DNA from: Pseudomonadota bacterium
GTDB taxonomy: Bacteria; Pseudomonadota; Gammaproteobacteria; Burkholderiales; Casimicrobiaceae
Length of the DNA: 64,000 nucleotides
Direction: 5' to 3'
Assembly: GCA_018241765.1 (NCBI GenBank)
Contig: JAFEDD010000011.1
Coordinates: 27,941 to 91,940, forward strand
Position 1 is the first letter of the stretch; each line of letters begins with the position of its first letter. Below are positions 41,419 through 49,622 of the stretch, piece by piece. A program made the translations under genes and the position numbers. The notes below the pieces were generated by a model. It was given only the letters and a program-made list of their open reading frames with translations, was not told the DNA's origin and searched no databases.

Positions 41419-42844
41419 CGAAGCCGAGGCGCTCGAGTCGATAGCGCATCGAGCGGAAGGTGATGCCGAGCAGCTTCGCGGCCTGCGTTCGGTTGCCTCG
41501 TGTCTGAGCGAGCGCGAGTTCGAGTGTTTCGCGTTCGGCGCGATCGAGGTAGTCTTGCAGTGGCGCGCGGCCGGCGAGCGATCCTGCCGTAGGGGTCGCG
41601 CCCACGGCGGCGGCTTGCGTGACAGGGTTGTCATCGATGGTGAGACGAAGGTCGGCCGCGCCGATGCGGCTCGGATCGTCGGCCAGCGCCAACGCGCGCT
41701 CGAGTACGTTCTCCAGTTCGCGCACGTTTCCGGGAAAGTCGTACCGCGCGAGCGCGGCAAGCGCGGCGTTCGTCAGCGCCGCACCGTCGCCGGCGATTCG
41801 GGCGAGCGTGCTGGTCGCGATGATCGGAATGTCCGAGGCAATTTCGCGCAGCGCAGGCATGGCGACCTGAAGAACGTTCAGCCGGTAGAAGAGATCCTGG
41901 CGGAATTGCCCCGCCTGCACGAGGGCGGCCAGATTCTTGTGCGTGGCGCTGACGATGCGAACGTCGATCGGATCTTCGCTGTTGCTGCCGACCTTGCGCA
42001 CGCGCCGCTCCTGAATGGCGCGCAGCAACTTCACCTGGAGATGCAGTGGAAGATCGGCAACCTCGTCGAGGAAGAGCGTACCGCCCGACGCCGCCTGAAA
42101 AAACCCGTCGCGTTCGCTGTCGGCGCCGGTGAAGGCGCCCTTGCGATGACCGAAGAATTCGCTCTCCATCAGGTTTTCCGGGATCGCGCCACAGTTGACG
42201 GCGACGAATGGCCCGCCGGATCTTGGCCCCGACGTGTGCAGAATGCGCGCCGCAAGTTCCTTGCCGGTGCCGGATTCACCGTGGATGTGCACGGGCGTCT
42301 GCGTGGTGGCGAGCTTCGCAAGCAATGCGCGGACGGCTTCGACGGTCGATGATTCGCCGATCAATTCGGGGCCGGAGACCGTGGCGCGCGGTGCGTGGCG
42401 CGGCGGAGCGGGTGGCGTCGCAGTCGGCGCGTTGCCGCTGCTCTGGGTGCTGCTGCGTCGCTCGGGCAGTTTGATGGCGGATTTGACGAGTGTGCGCAGT
42501 TGGTCGAGCGACACCGGTTTGGCGAGATAGTCGAAGGCGCCCGCCTTCAGGGCCGCGACCGCGTTGTCGGCGTTGCCGAATGCGGTGATGACGGCGCAAG
42601 GCAGATCGAGTTCGCGCTCGGCAATGTGGGCGAGCACATCGAGGCCGGTGCCGTCGCCGAGTTGCATGTCGGTGAGACAGAGCGCGAACGATTCGCGGCC
42701 GAGTGCGTCGAGCGCAGCGTGCAGCGAATCGGCGGTGACGACGTCGAGCCCGAGCTTGGTCAGCGTGAGTTGCATCAGCGTCAGCAGATCGGGCTCGTCA
42801 TCGATGACGAGTACGCGCGGGGTGGATTCGAGCCTGCGGGCCAT
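41402..42844 (-). CDS. pilR: sigma-54 response regulator PilR
   Basis: 480 residues. Receiver domain with VLVIDDEPDLL and phospho-acceptor Asp59 (CLTDMQLGDGTG). AAA+ domain with Walker A HGESGTGKELAARILH, the sigma-54 contact loop GAFTGA (FFGHRKGAFTGADSERDGFF) and Walker B GGTLFLDEVADLP. C-terminal Fis-type HTH (ETLELALAQTRGNRTQAAKLLGITFRSMRYRLERLG). It is coupled to pilS, which starts upstream with 13 bp between. It activates type IV pilus genes in relatives. Confidence 0.94.
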   Translation of the reverse strand: MARRLESTPRVLVIDDEPDLLTLMQLTLTKLGLDVVTADSLHAALDALGRESFALCLTDMQLGDGTGLDVLAHIAERELDLPCAVITAFGNADNAVAALKAGAFDYLAKPVSLDQLRTLVKSAIKLPERRSSTQSSGNAPTATPPAPPRHAPRATVSGPELIGESSTVEAVRALLAKLATTQTPVHIHGESGTGKELAARILHTSGPRSGGPFVAVNCGAIPENLMESEFFGHRKGAFTGADSERDGFFQAASGGTLFLDEVADLPLHLQVKLLRAIQERRVRKVGSNSEDPIDVRIVSATHKNLAALVQAGQFRQDLFYRLNVLQVAMPALREIASDIPIIATSTLARIAGDGAALTNAALAALARYDFPGNVRELENVLERALALADDPSRIGAADLRLTIDDNPVTQAAAVGATPTAGSLAGRAPLQDYLDRAERETLELALAQTRGNRTQAAKLLGITFRSMRYRLERLGFDVDEP

Positions 42845-42857
42845 GGATTGCGATCGG

Positions 42858-44486
42858 CTAATTCGTGACGATGGGTGCGCCGAGTGTGCGCGGCAGCAAC
42901 GGCAATTCGAGCACAAAGCGCGCTCCCTTGCGCGAGGACGCCAGGCGCACGTTGCCGCCATTGGCGAGAGCGAGCTCTCGCACCAGATAGAGTCCCAGTC
43001 CGGTGCTGCCGCTGCCGCTGAAAAAGGGCTCGAAGATGCGATCGGCGATGTCGGGGGGCACGCCACCTCCGTCGTCGATGACGGTGATCAGTGCGCGCTG
43101 CATGTCGTCCTCGACGGTCAGCGTCACCGTGATGCTGTCCTCGGTCTTCTGGGAATGTCGCCATGCGTTGGCCAGCAGATTGACCAGCATTTCCTCGAAG
43201 TGGCTGCGGTCGGCGTACACCGCCGTGTCGGTGAAGCTCGCCACGCGAAACGCTTCGCGCGGCGCCGGCAAGGTCGAGCACAGCTCGCCGATCAGCTCTT
43301 CCAGCGTGGCCTCGAGCGCGATCGCCGTCGGCTGTCCGCGGTCGCGGCGGCCCAGGAGCGAGACGTCGCGCACGATGCGATCGATACGTTCGACGTTCTT
43401 GTCGATCATCCCGGTCAGCGCTCGTGCCTCGGGTTTGTCGACGAGGTCCTCGCCCACCAGTTGCGCCGCCTGCCGAATGGCCGACAGCGGATTTCGGATT
43501 TCGTGTGCGATGCTGGCCGACAGACGTCCGAGCGCGGCGAGTTTGATCTGCTGCGCCTGTGCCTCGGCCTGATCGCGATCCTCGAGAAAAATGAGTGTGC
43601 CGGCACGCTCATCGAAGTCCACGGGCATCATGCGCGGCGCCAGCGTGCGCTGGCCGTCGCGCGTACGGATGGGGGAGGCGTCGATCGTGCTGCCGTTGAG
43701 GAAGAACGCCTGCCAGCGCGCATGCAGCTCGGGCGATAGTTCGTGCAGCTGCACGCCACGCTGCATCATGGCTTCATCGCCGCCGAGCCAACGCGTGGCC
43801 TGCGGGTTGGCCATCACGATCTGGCCGAGCGCGCCGATCACGAGCACGCCATCGTCGAGCTCGTTGATGACGACCTGATTGATGTGGGCGAGCCGCCGCA
43901 CATCGGCGCCGCGCGATGCGGCGCGTTGTTCGGATTCTGCGGCGCTGCCGCCAAGCAGCATGCCGAGCCAGGCGAGAAGGAAGTAGCCGATGCCGACCAG
44001 TGCCGCTTGCGTCACGGCCTGCACCGAACTCGAGCGCAGCAGCAGCTCGGCCAGCAGCAACGCGATGGCGGCGAGCGCGGCGTGTGCCACGGCGATGCGG
44101 CTGCGCAGAAACCAGCCGTGGGCGGCGAGGATCGGGTAGAGGAACGTGGCAACGGTGGTCGCCACGGGGCGGGCATCGAGATAGGTGGCGACGATGAACA
44201 GCAGATCGATGGCGAGTTGCACGAGGAGCAGCGCACCGATGCCGCCCCGCACGCGGCCCAGTGCCGTCACACTGATCAGTGCCCAGACGGCGTAGGCGGA
44301 ACTTGCGGCATAGCTGAACGAGGCGAGACTGTCGGAGCCGGCGGCAACCGCCAGTGCCACCGCGACCACGCAGCGGTACAGGGCGAGCAGTCGCAGCACG
44401 CGCAGCGGCGTGCCTTGGAGCGCCGCGCGGGCGAATCCCGGCGTTTTCGCGTTCAGCTCAGCGTCGATTGGCACAGTGCTCGTCAC
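42858..44486 (-). CDS. pilS: sensor histidine kinase PilS
   Basis: 542 residues from GTG. Six TM helices span about 28-190, followed by a PAS domain (INELDDGVLVIGALGQIVMANPQATRWLG). The HisKA H-box is LAALGRLSASIAHEIRNPLSAIRQAAQLV. ATPase motifs are NLLANAWRHS, VIDDGGGVPPDIADRIFEPFFSG and STGLGLYLVRELALANGG. It is the partner of PilR. Its GTG start overlaps the end of the PP0621-type gene by 29 bp; a slightly later start is possible. Confidence 0.93.
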   Translation of the reverse strand: MTSTVPIDAELNAKTPGFARAALQGTPLRVLRLLALYRCVVAVALAVAAGSDSLASFSYAASSAYAVWALISVTALGRVRGGIGALLLVQLAIDLLFIVATYLDARPVATTVATFLYPILAAHGWFLRSRIAVAHAALAAIALLLAELLLRSSSVQAVTQAALVGIGYFLLAWLGMLLGGSAAESEQRAASRGADVRRLAHINQVVINELDDGVLVIGALGQIVMANPQATRWLGGDEAMMQRGVQLHELSPELHARWQAFFLNGSTIDASPIRTRDGQRTLAPRMMPVDFDERAGTLIFLEDRDQAEAQAQQIKLAALGRLSASIAHEIRNPLSAIRQAAQLVGEDLVDKPEARALTGMIDKNVERIDRIVRDVSLLGRRDRGQPTAIALEATLEELIGELCSTLPAPREAFRVASFTDTAVYADRSHFEEMLVNLLANAWRHSQKTEDSITVTLTVEDDMQRALITVIDDGGGVPPDIADRIFEPFFSGSGSTGLGLYLVRELALANGGNVRLASSRKGARFVLELPLLPRTLGAPIVTN

Positions 44487-44691
44487 CGCAGCCGTAGCCG
44501 CGATCGGTCAGCTTCGCGCTGGACTTCGGCAGATAGACGCCGCATTGCCCGCAGCGGATCATCGGCTCGGTGTGCCCGCGTTGTCGCTCGGCGCTTTCGT
44601 CACGTCGGCGTCGCGCCTGATGTGCCGAAAACAGGCGCAACGCAAGCAGCACCAGAAAGAACACGACGAGCCAGAAGATGACTTTTGCCAC
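44458..44691 (-). CDS. PP0621-family small zinc-ribbon membrane protein
   Basis: 77 residues. One N-terminal TM helix (VIFWLVVFFLVLLALRLF), a basic linker, then a CxxC...C...C ribbon: MIRCGQCGVYLPKSSA and GYGCGDEHC. The PP0621-PilS-PilR order is standard in betaproteobacteria and pseudomonads. Function unknown; the cysteines suggest zinc binding. Confidence 0.9.
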   Translation of the reverse strand: MAKVIFWLVVFFLVLLALRLFSAHQARRRRDESAERQRGHTEPMIRCGQCGVYLPKSSAKLTDRGYGCGDEHCANRR

Positions 44692-44789
44692 GGCAGCACG
44701 TGCGCCAAGCGCGCGTCAAGAGTAGACTTCAGGCGAGTCTAGCAGTGCACGTCGAGTGCTGCATCAGCGTCGTGAAGGGAGCGATCGAC

Positions 44790-45200
44790 ATGGCCAATCC
44801 TGCGCCGAACGAAGCATGGGCCAACTGGGCCGATTCCATGCAGAAGATGCTGAGCAATCCTGCGGCGCTGAATCCGTTCGCCGGAATGCTCGGGATGCCC
44901 GCCGGGTCGAGTGCCGCGCCGTTCGATGCGCAGCAGTTGATGAAGGCCATCGATCCGGCGGAAATCGATCGTCGTGTGCAGGATCTGCGCGCCGTCGAGG
45001 CGTGGATGAAAGTCGCGCTGTCCGGTGTGGAGATGTCGATCCGGGCGTTGGAGATGCAGCGCGACGCCTACGCGTCGCTGCACAAGATGAGCGAGAGCGC
45101 GAGCAAGACCGTGCAGCAGGGGGCGGCTGCGGCCGCCGAGGCCGTGCGCGGTGCGCGCACCGTCAAGCGCGCCTCGCGCGGCAAGGCCAGCGCCCGCTGA
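44790..45200 (+). CDS. PhaM-like PHA granule regulatory protein
   Basis: 136 residues with AAGGGAG before the start. The conserved part is DPAEIDRRVQDLRAVEAWMKVALSGVEMSIRALEMQRDAYASLHKM, the PhaM signature. A basic C-terminus (RTVKRASRGKASAR) is like the PAKKA tail that lets PhaM bind DNA. In Ralstonia, PhaM links granules to the nucleoid and activates PhaC. phaC lies 1.6 kb downstream. A general phasin label is an alternative. Confidence 0.82.
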   Translation: MANPAPNEAWANWADSMQKMLSNPAALNPFAGMLGMPAGSSAAPFDAQQLMKAIDPAEIDRRVQDLRAVEAWMKVALSGVEMSIRALEMQRDAYASLHKMSESASKTVQQGAAAAAEAVRGARTVKRASRGKASAR

Positions 45201-45218
45201 ATGGCGCAGCCCATTGGT

Positions 45219-45360
45219 AACAGCTTTTTCTTCAAAGCAGCATCCATAACGGGCTTGGCGAACGAAATATCGGAAAGTCGACTTCTCGGGCGATCGCTCA
45301 TGAATCGCCCGCCAAGCCCTGTTCAATGGACGTTCCGGGCCGAAACGGGTTAAAGCTGTT
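45219..45360. repeat. dispersed inverted-repeat element, copy 4
   Basis: A 142-bp element, the longest copy. Its ends AACAGCTTT (45219-45227) and AAAGCTGTT (45352-45360) are exact reverse complements. The core GCATCCATAACGGGCTTGG and centre GGAAAGTCGACTT are present, plus an inner palindrome GGGCGAT..ATCGCCC not seen in the others. It lies between two genes on the same strand. Confidence 0.8.
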
Positions 45361-45559
45361 TCGAAATCAGGCGGTCCGGCGACAGGGGCTGACCGACCGC
45401 GCGACGTCCACGACGCGCAGCGGGGCCCGATGCATGCCCCGGCGCAGGCACCCATCGGGGCGAACACGTGACGTCGGCGAACGGCCCCTCGATCGAAGCG
45501 ACATAGCCCGGCAGTTCGTCGATCGCCCGTTGCTGATCCGCGCTCGGCCCGAATGGCAA
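45350..45559 (-). CDS. possible small protein, unrecognised
   Basis: A 69-codon frame from a TTG. The first half (SADQQRAIDELPGYVASIEGPFADVTCSPRWVPAPGH) has protein-like composition; the second half is Arg/Gly-rich and its end overlaps repeat copy 4. No ribosome-binding site is visible. It may be a remnant of a gene cut by the repeat. Otherwise the 442-bp gap between the PhaM-like and ZIP genes holds only the repeat and the ZIP promoter. Confidence 0.25.
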   Translation of the reverse strand: MPFGPSADQQRAIDELPGYVASIEGPFADVTCSPRWVPAPGHASGPAARRGRRAVGQPLSPDRLISKQL

Positions 45560-45642
45560 AGCAACCGCTCGTGCAGCGTTTCCCTAAAATGCCGCTCCAT
45601 TGCATCAAAAGGCGTCAGGGCCGTGCCCGCCGCCGCGCCGCC

Positions 45643-46446
45643 TTGACTCTGCTGGCCATCATCATCTCCTCGGTCCTCGGTGGCGTCGTCTCCTGCGCCG
45701 TTGCCGCCGTCGCGCTGTTCGCGCGCTTGGCTTCGGTCGAGCGCTGGGTGGCGTTCGCGGTCGGGGCGATGCTGGCGGTGGTGTTCCTCGACATCCTCCC
45801 GCACGCGCTCTCCGAAGGCGTGGCACCGGCGTCGTTGATGGGCTGGGTGCTGGCCGGCGTGCTGTTTTTCTTCTTTCTCGAAAAACTGGTCATCTGGCGA
45901 CACGCGCACGGCGATCTGACCCCTGATGGCGCCGCCGGCGACCATGGCCATTCGCATGCTCACGGTCACGGCCATGCGCACCATGACGGTGGCCGTTCCG
46001 GCTTGATGGTACTGATTGGCGACTCTCTGCACAACGCAACCGACGGCGTCGTGATCGCGGCGGCATTTCTCGCCGACTTCAATGTGGGCGTCGTCACGGC
46101 GCTGGCGATCGTCGCCCATGAGGTGCCGCAGGAGGTCAGCGATTTCTTCGTGCTGTTGCATTCGGGGTATTCGCGGCGCAGGGCGTTTCTCTACAACCTG
46201 ATCTCGAGCCTCGCCATGGTGGTAGGCGGCGTCGTTGCCTACTTCGCGCTGGAGAATGCGCAGGCCTACGTCACGCCGGTCCTGGCCTTCGCGGCCGCCT
46301 CGATGCTCTACGTCGCCGTGGCGGATTTGATTCCGTCGCTGCATCGGCGCTTCTCGCTGGGCGACACGATGCAGCAGATGGCGATGATCGGGCTGGGTGT
46401 GGGCACGGTCGCGGCCACGCACGCCGTTCTGGGTTCGGCGCACTGA
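45643..46446 (+). CDS. ZIP-family metal transporter
   Basis: 267 residues from a TTG. A TAAAAT -10 box at 45585-45590 argues against the upstream ATG at 45553, which would add 30 basic residues. Eight TM helices are present. The His-rich cytoplasmic loop (DHGHSHAHGHGHAHHDGG) is followed by the metal-site helices DSLHNATDGVVIAAAF and ALAIVAHEVPQEVSDFFVLLHSGYSRRRA. Likely zinc or another divalent cation. Confidence 0.9.
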   Translation: MTLLAIIISSVLGGVVSCAVAAVALFARLASVERWVAFAVGAMLAVVFLDILPHALSEGVAPASLMGWVLAGVLFFFFLEKLVIWRHAHGDLTPDGAAGDHGHSHAHGHGHAHHDGGRSGLMVLIGDSLHNATDGVVIAAAFLADFNVGVVTALAIVAHEVPQEVSDFFVLLHSGYSRRRAFLYNLISSLAMVVGGVVAYFALENAQAYVTPVLAFAAASMLYVAVADLIPSLHRRFSLGDTMQQMAMIGLGVGTVAATHAVLGSAH

Positions 46447-46459
46447 CGCTTCGCGCGCC

Positions 46460-46648
46460 TCAGTCGGGCGCGCCCGGCGGTGGTTCGTTGCCGCCGCGGC
46501 GCTGGCGGCGCAGTCGACCCAGCGCGAGCACGACGGCAAGCGGCAGCGCACCGAGCAACGTGAAGCGCAGCACGCCTATCCATAACGTGTCCGACACGAC
46601 CGCGATCATGACGACGACGTAAAGCCAAGCGATGGCGATGATGTGCAT
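46460..46648 (-). CDS. small two-TM membrane protein
   Basis: 62 residues: MHIIAIAWLYVVVMIAV, a second hydrophobic helix FTLLGALPLAVVLALG, and a basic tail. I recall similar short proteins in many Burkholderiales genomes, with no known role. It is convergent with the ZIP gene and ends 14 bp from it. Confidence 0.65.
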   Translation of the reverse strand: MHIIAIAWLYVVVMIAVVSDTLWIGVLRFTLLGALPLAVVLALGRLRRQRRGGNEPPPGAPD

Positions 46649-46756
46649 CAGCGAATGCGCGCGATTGTCAACACGGAGAAAGCTTTATACGGCATTATGA
46701 TGAACGTCGCCGCGACGCGCATTGGCCGAGGCGGCTCAGGATTCAGGAGGTACACG

Positions 46757-48565
46757 ATGAGTAGCGACGATTCCGGCAAAGCGAAAGCCCACGCCGGCGC
46801 CAACCCGTTCGCGGCATGGATGCAAGGCATGCCCTTTGGTGCGTTTTCCGGCGACGCGAGCCACGCGGCCACGAACCCTTGGACGGCGGGTTTGGCCGCC
46901 ATGCAGACGATGCTCGGTGCGGCGTCCAGCGCGACCCCGGCAGCACCATTCGCGGCCGCGCCGACGTTTGGCGCCTCCGGTCCCGCCGCCATGCCCGAGG
47001 CGGGCTGGTGGTGGTTGCCCTCGGTGCGTCCGGAAGCCTTCCAGGCTGCTGCCGCGAAGTGGTTCTCACCGCAGACTGACGTCGAAGCGCTTGCCGCGGC
47101 TGACCGTCGGTTCCGCGGCGCCGCCTGGAGTGCGCAACCCTTCTTCTGCATCGTTCGCAACCAATACCTGCGTACGGCGGCGTTTTGGCGCGAGGTCGTC
47201 GAACACGCGGACCTCGATGACCGCGAGCGCCATCGTGCAAAGTTCTTCCTCGAACAGTTTCTCGATGCAGCGGCGCCGAGCAACTTCTTCCTGACCAACC
47301 CCGAGGCCATCGCGCGTGCCGTGGACACTCAGGGCGAGAGCGTGCGCCACGGCATGCAGAACCTGGTCAAGGATGTGGAAGTCGGCCACATCGCGATGAC
47401 GGACGAGTCGGCGTTCAAGGTGGGGGAGAACCTCGCCGTCACGCCGGGGCAGGTGGTGTTCCGCAACGAGCTGATCGAGCTGATCCACTACACACCGACG
47501 CAAAAGAGCGTGCACCAGCGGCCCTTGCTGATCGTGCCGCCGTGCATCAACAAGTTCTACATCCTCGACCTGAAGCCCGAGAACTCCTTCGTGGCGCACG
47601 CCGTGGCGCAGGGCTTCGACATCTACCTCGTCTCCTGGCGCAATGTGCCGGAAGAGCTGAAGGCGCTGACGTGGGAGGATTACCTCGACGAGGGTGTGCT
47701 GACGGCCATCGACGAGACGCGCGCCGACGCCGAGGTCGAGACGATCAACGTGCTCGGCTTCTGCGTTGGCGGCACCATTCTCGCCAGCGCGCTCGGGGTT
47801 CTCGCCGCGCGCGGCGAGCTGGAAGACTTCGTCGAAAGCGCCACGTACCTGACCACGCTGCTCGACTTCTCCGAACCGGGCGACATCAAGGCCTATCTCG
47901 GCGAGAGCACCTACCAGATGCGCGTTCGCCAGTTCGGGCCCGACGGCACGGGCGGCATGATGAAGGGGGCGGAGCTCGCGCAGTCCTTCGCCACGTTGCG
48001 CGCCAACGACCTGATCTGGAACTACGTCGTCAACAACTACCTGAAGGGGCAGGACCCGCCAGCGTTCGATCTGCTCTACTGGAACGGTGACTCGACCAAC
48101 CTGCCGGGCCCGATGTATCTCTACTACATCCGCAATTTCTACCTCGACAACAAGCTCACCGAGCACGGCGGTATCGAGATGCTCGGCGAGAAGGTCGATC
48201 TGGCCGACGTGACGATTCCTTCCTTCGTCTACTGCTCGCGCGAGGATCACATCGTGCCCTGGAAGAGCGCCTACGCTTCGGCGCAGCTGTGGGGTGGCAA
48301 GGTGGAGTTCGTCATGGGCGCATCGGGCCATATCGCCGGGGTCATCAACCCGCCTGGCGCGAAGAAGCGCAGCTACTGGACGGGGCGCTTTCCGGCCGCG
48401 ACGCCGGAGGCGTGGGACGCCGGCACCAAGGAGCATGCGGGCAGCTGGTGGCCGCACTGGTACAGCTGGCTCGCGCAGCACTCGGGCAAGCGCGTGGCCG
48501 CACCGAAAGTGGCGAAATCGAAACTCGGCGCCGCGCCGGGCCGCTACGTGCTGGACAAAGCCTGA
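46757..48565 (+). CDS. phaC: class I poly(R)-hydroxyalkanoate synthase
   Basis: 602 residues with AGGAGGT five bases before the start. It polymerises (R)-3-hydroxyacyl-CoA on the PHA granule. It has a variable Ala-rich N-terminus (1-100), then a PhaC N-domain (FFLTNPEAIARAVDTQGESVRHGMQNLVKDVE). Its lipase-like box GFCVGG carries nucleophile Cys336, with Asp497 (CSREDHIVPW) and His525 (GASGHIAGVINPP). It is co-oriented with phaB, 64 bp away. The usual phaA thiolase is not in this cluster. Confidence 0.97.
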   Translation: MSSDDSGKAKAHAGANPFAAWMQGMPFGAFSGDASHAATNPWTAGLAAMQTMLGAASSATPAAPFAAAPTFGASGPAAMPEAGWWWLPSVRPEAFQAAAAKWFSPQTDVEALAAADRRFRGAAWSAQPFFCIVRNQYLRTAAFWREVVEHADLDDRERHRAKFFLEQFLDAAAPSNFFLTNPEAIARAVDTQGESVRHGMQNLVKDVEVGHIAMTDESAFKVGENLAVTPGQVVFRNELIELIHYTPTQKSVHQRPLLIVPPCINKFYILDLKPENSFVAHAVAQGFDIYLVSWRNVPEELKALTWEDYLDEGVLTAIDETRADAEVETINVLGFCVGGTILASALGVLAARGELEDFVESATYLTTLLDFSEPGDIKAYLGESTYQMRVRQFGPDGTGGMMKGAELAQSFATLRANDLIWNYVVNNYLKGQDPPAFDLLYWNGDSTNLPGPMYLYYIRNFYLDNKLTEHGGIEMLGEKVDLADVTIPSFVYCSREDHIVPWKSAYASAQLWGGKVEFVMGASGHIAGVINPPGAKKRSYWTGRFPAATPEAWDAGTKEHAGSWWPHWYSWLAQHSGKRVAAPKVAKSKLGAAPGRYVLDKA

Positions 48566-48629
48566 TATTTTGCGGATCGCGGCGCCGCTGCGATCCGCCG
48601 CATAACGAGCCAACCCTAAGGAGAAACGT

Positions 48630-49370
48630 ATGTCACGCATTGCATTGATCACCGGCGGCATGGGCGGCCTCGGCGAAGCGATCTGCATCAAGATGGCGGC
48701 CCTGGGCTATCAGGTCGTCACCACCTATTCCCCTGGCAACAAGTCGTGGAAGGAATGGCTCGAATCGATGAAGCAGCAGGGGCACAACTTCAAGGCCTAT
48801 CCGTGCGATGTTTCCGATTACGATTCATGCAAGAGCTGCGTCGAGCAGATCGTGAAAGAGGTTGGCCCGGTCGATGTGCTGGTCAACAACGCGGGCATCA
48901 CGCGCGACATGACCTTCAAGAAAATGGACAAGGTCAACTGGCACGCGGTGCTCTCCACCAATCTCGATTCCACGTTCAACATGACCAAGCAGGTCTGCGA
49001 CGGCATGGTCGACCGCGGCTGGGGACGCATCATCAACATCTCCTCGGTCAACGGGCAGAAAGGCGCCTTCGGGCAGACCAACTACTCGGCGGCGAAGGCC
49101 GGCATGCACGGTTTCACCAAGGCACTGGCGCTCGAAATCGCGCGCAAGGGCGTCACCGTGAACACGATTTCGCCGGGCTACATCGGCACCAAGATGGTGA
49201 TGGCGATCCCGCAGGACGTGCTCGACAGCAAGATCATTCCGCAAATTCCGATGGGCAGACTCGGCAAACCCGAGGAAGTCGCCGGTCTCGTGGCCTATCT
49301 CGCCAGCGAGGAGGCGGCGTTCCTGACGGGCGCCAACATCGCCATCAATGGCGGCCAACACATGCAGTGA
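48630..49370 (+). CDS. phaB: acetoacetyl-CoA reductase
   Basis: 246 residues, SDR family, with AAGGAG before the start. It reduces acetoacetyl-CoA to (R)-3-hydroxybutyryl-CoA with NADPH for PhaC. TGGMGGLGEAIC is the cofactor motif, NNAGITRD follows, and the catalytic set is Ser in INISSVNGQKGAFGQ, Tyr152 and Lys156 (NYSAAK). QTNYSAAKAGMHGFTKALA and the C-terminal LTGANIAINGGQHMQ are typical of PhaB. Confidence 0.96.
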   Translation: MSRIALITGGMGGLGEAICIKMAALGYQVVTTYSPGNKSWKEWLESMKQQGHNFKAYPCDVSDYDSCKSCVEQIVKEVGPVDVLVNNAGITRDMTFKKMDKVNWHAVLSTNLDSTFNMTKQVCDGMVDRGWGRIINISSVNGQKGAFGQTNYSAAKAGMHGFTKALALEIARKGVTVNTISPGYIGTKMVMAIPQDVLDSKIIPQIPMGRLGKPEEVAGLVAYLASEEAAFLTGANIAINGGQHMQ

Positions 49371-49385
49371 TGGGGGTGGGCCGGC

Positions 49386-49407
49386 GGCCGCGCCTTCGTG
49401 CGCGGCC
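49386..49407 (+). terminator. possible hairpin after phaB
   Basis: GGCCGCGC and GCGCGGCC form an 8-bp perfect stem with a 6-base loop, 15 bp past the phaB stop. No T-run follows. The rest of the 252-bp gap before the protease has TACACT (49504-49509), a possible -10 box. Confidence 0.35.
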
Positions 49408-49622
49408 TGCGCGGCGGCGGCCGCAGCGGGTAACGACGTTGCGCGTGCCACACGGCATCGACGGGCGGCGACGAATTTGCTTTGCCTTTTCATGCCCTTG
49501 GCATACACTCTTGAAGTCGTGTAGCAGATTTGCCTTGGCATGGGCGGCGCGTGCCCTCCGTCTGCCGTAGCGCTCTGCCAAACCCGATCTGCACTGGCTT
49601 TGTCTCGTTCCGGGAGCCCATC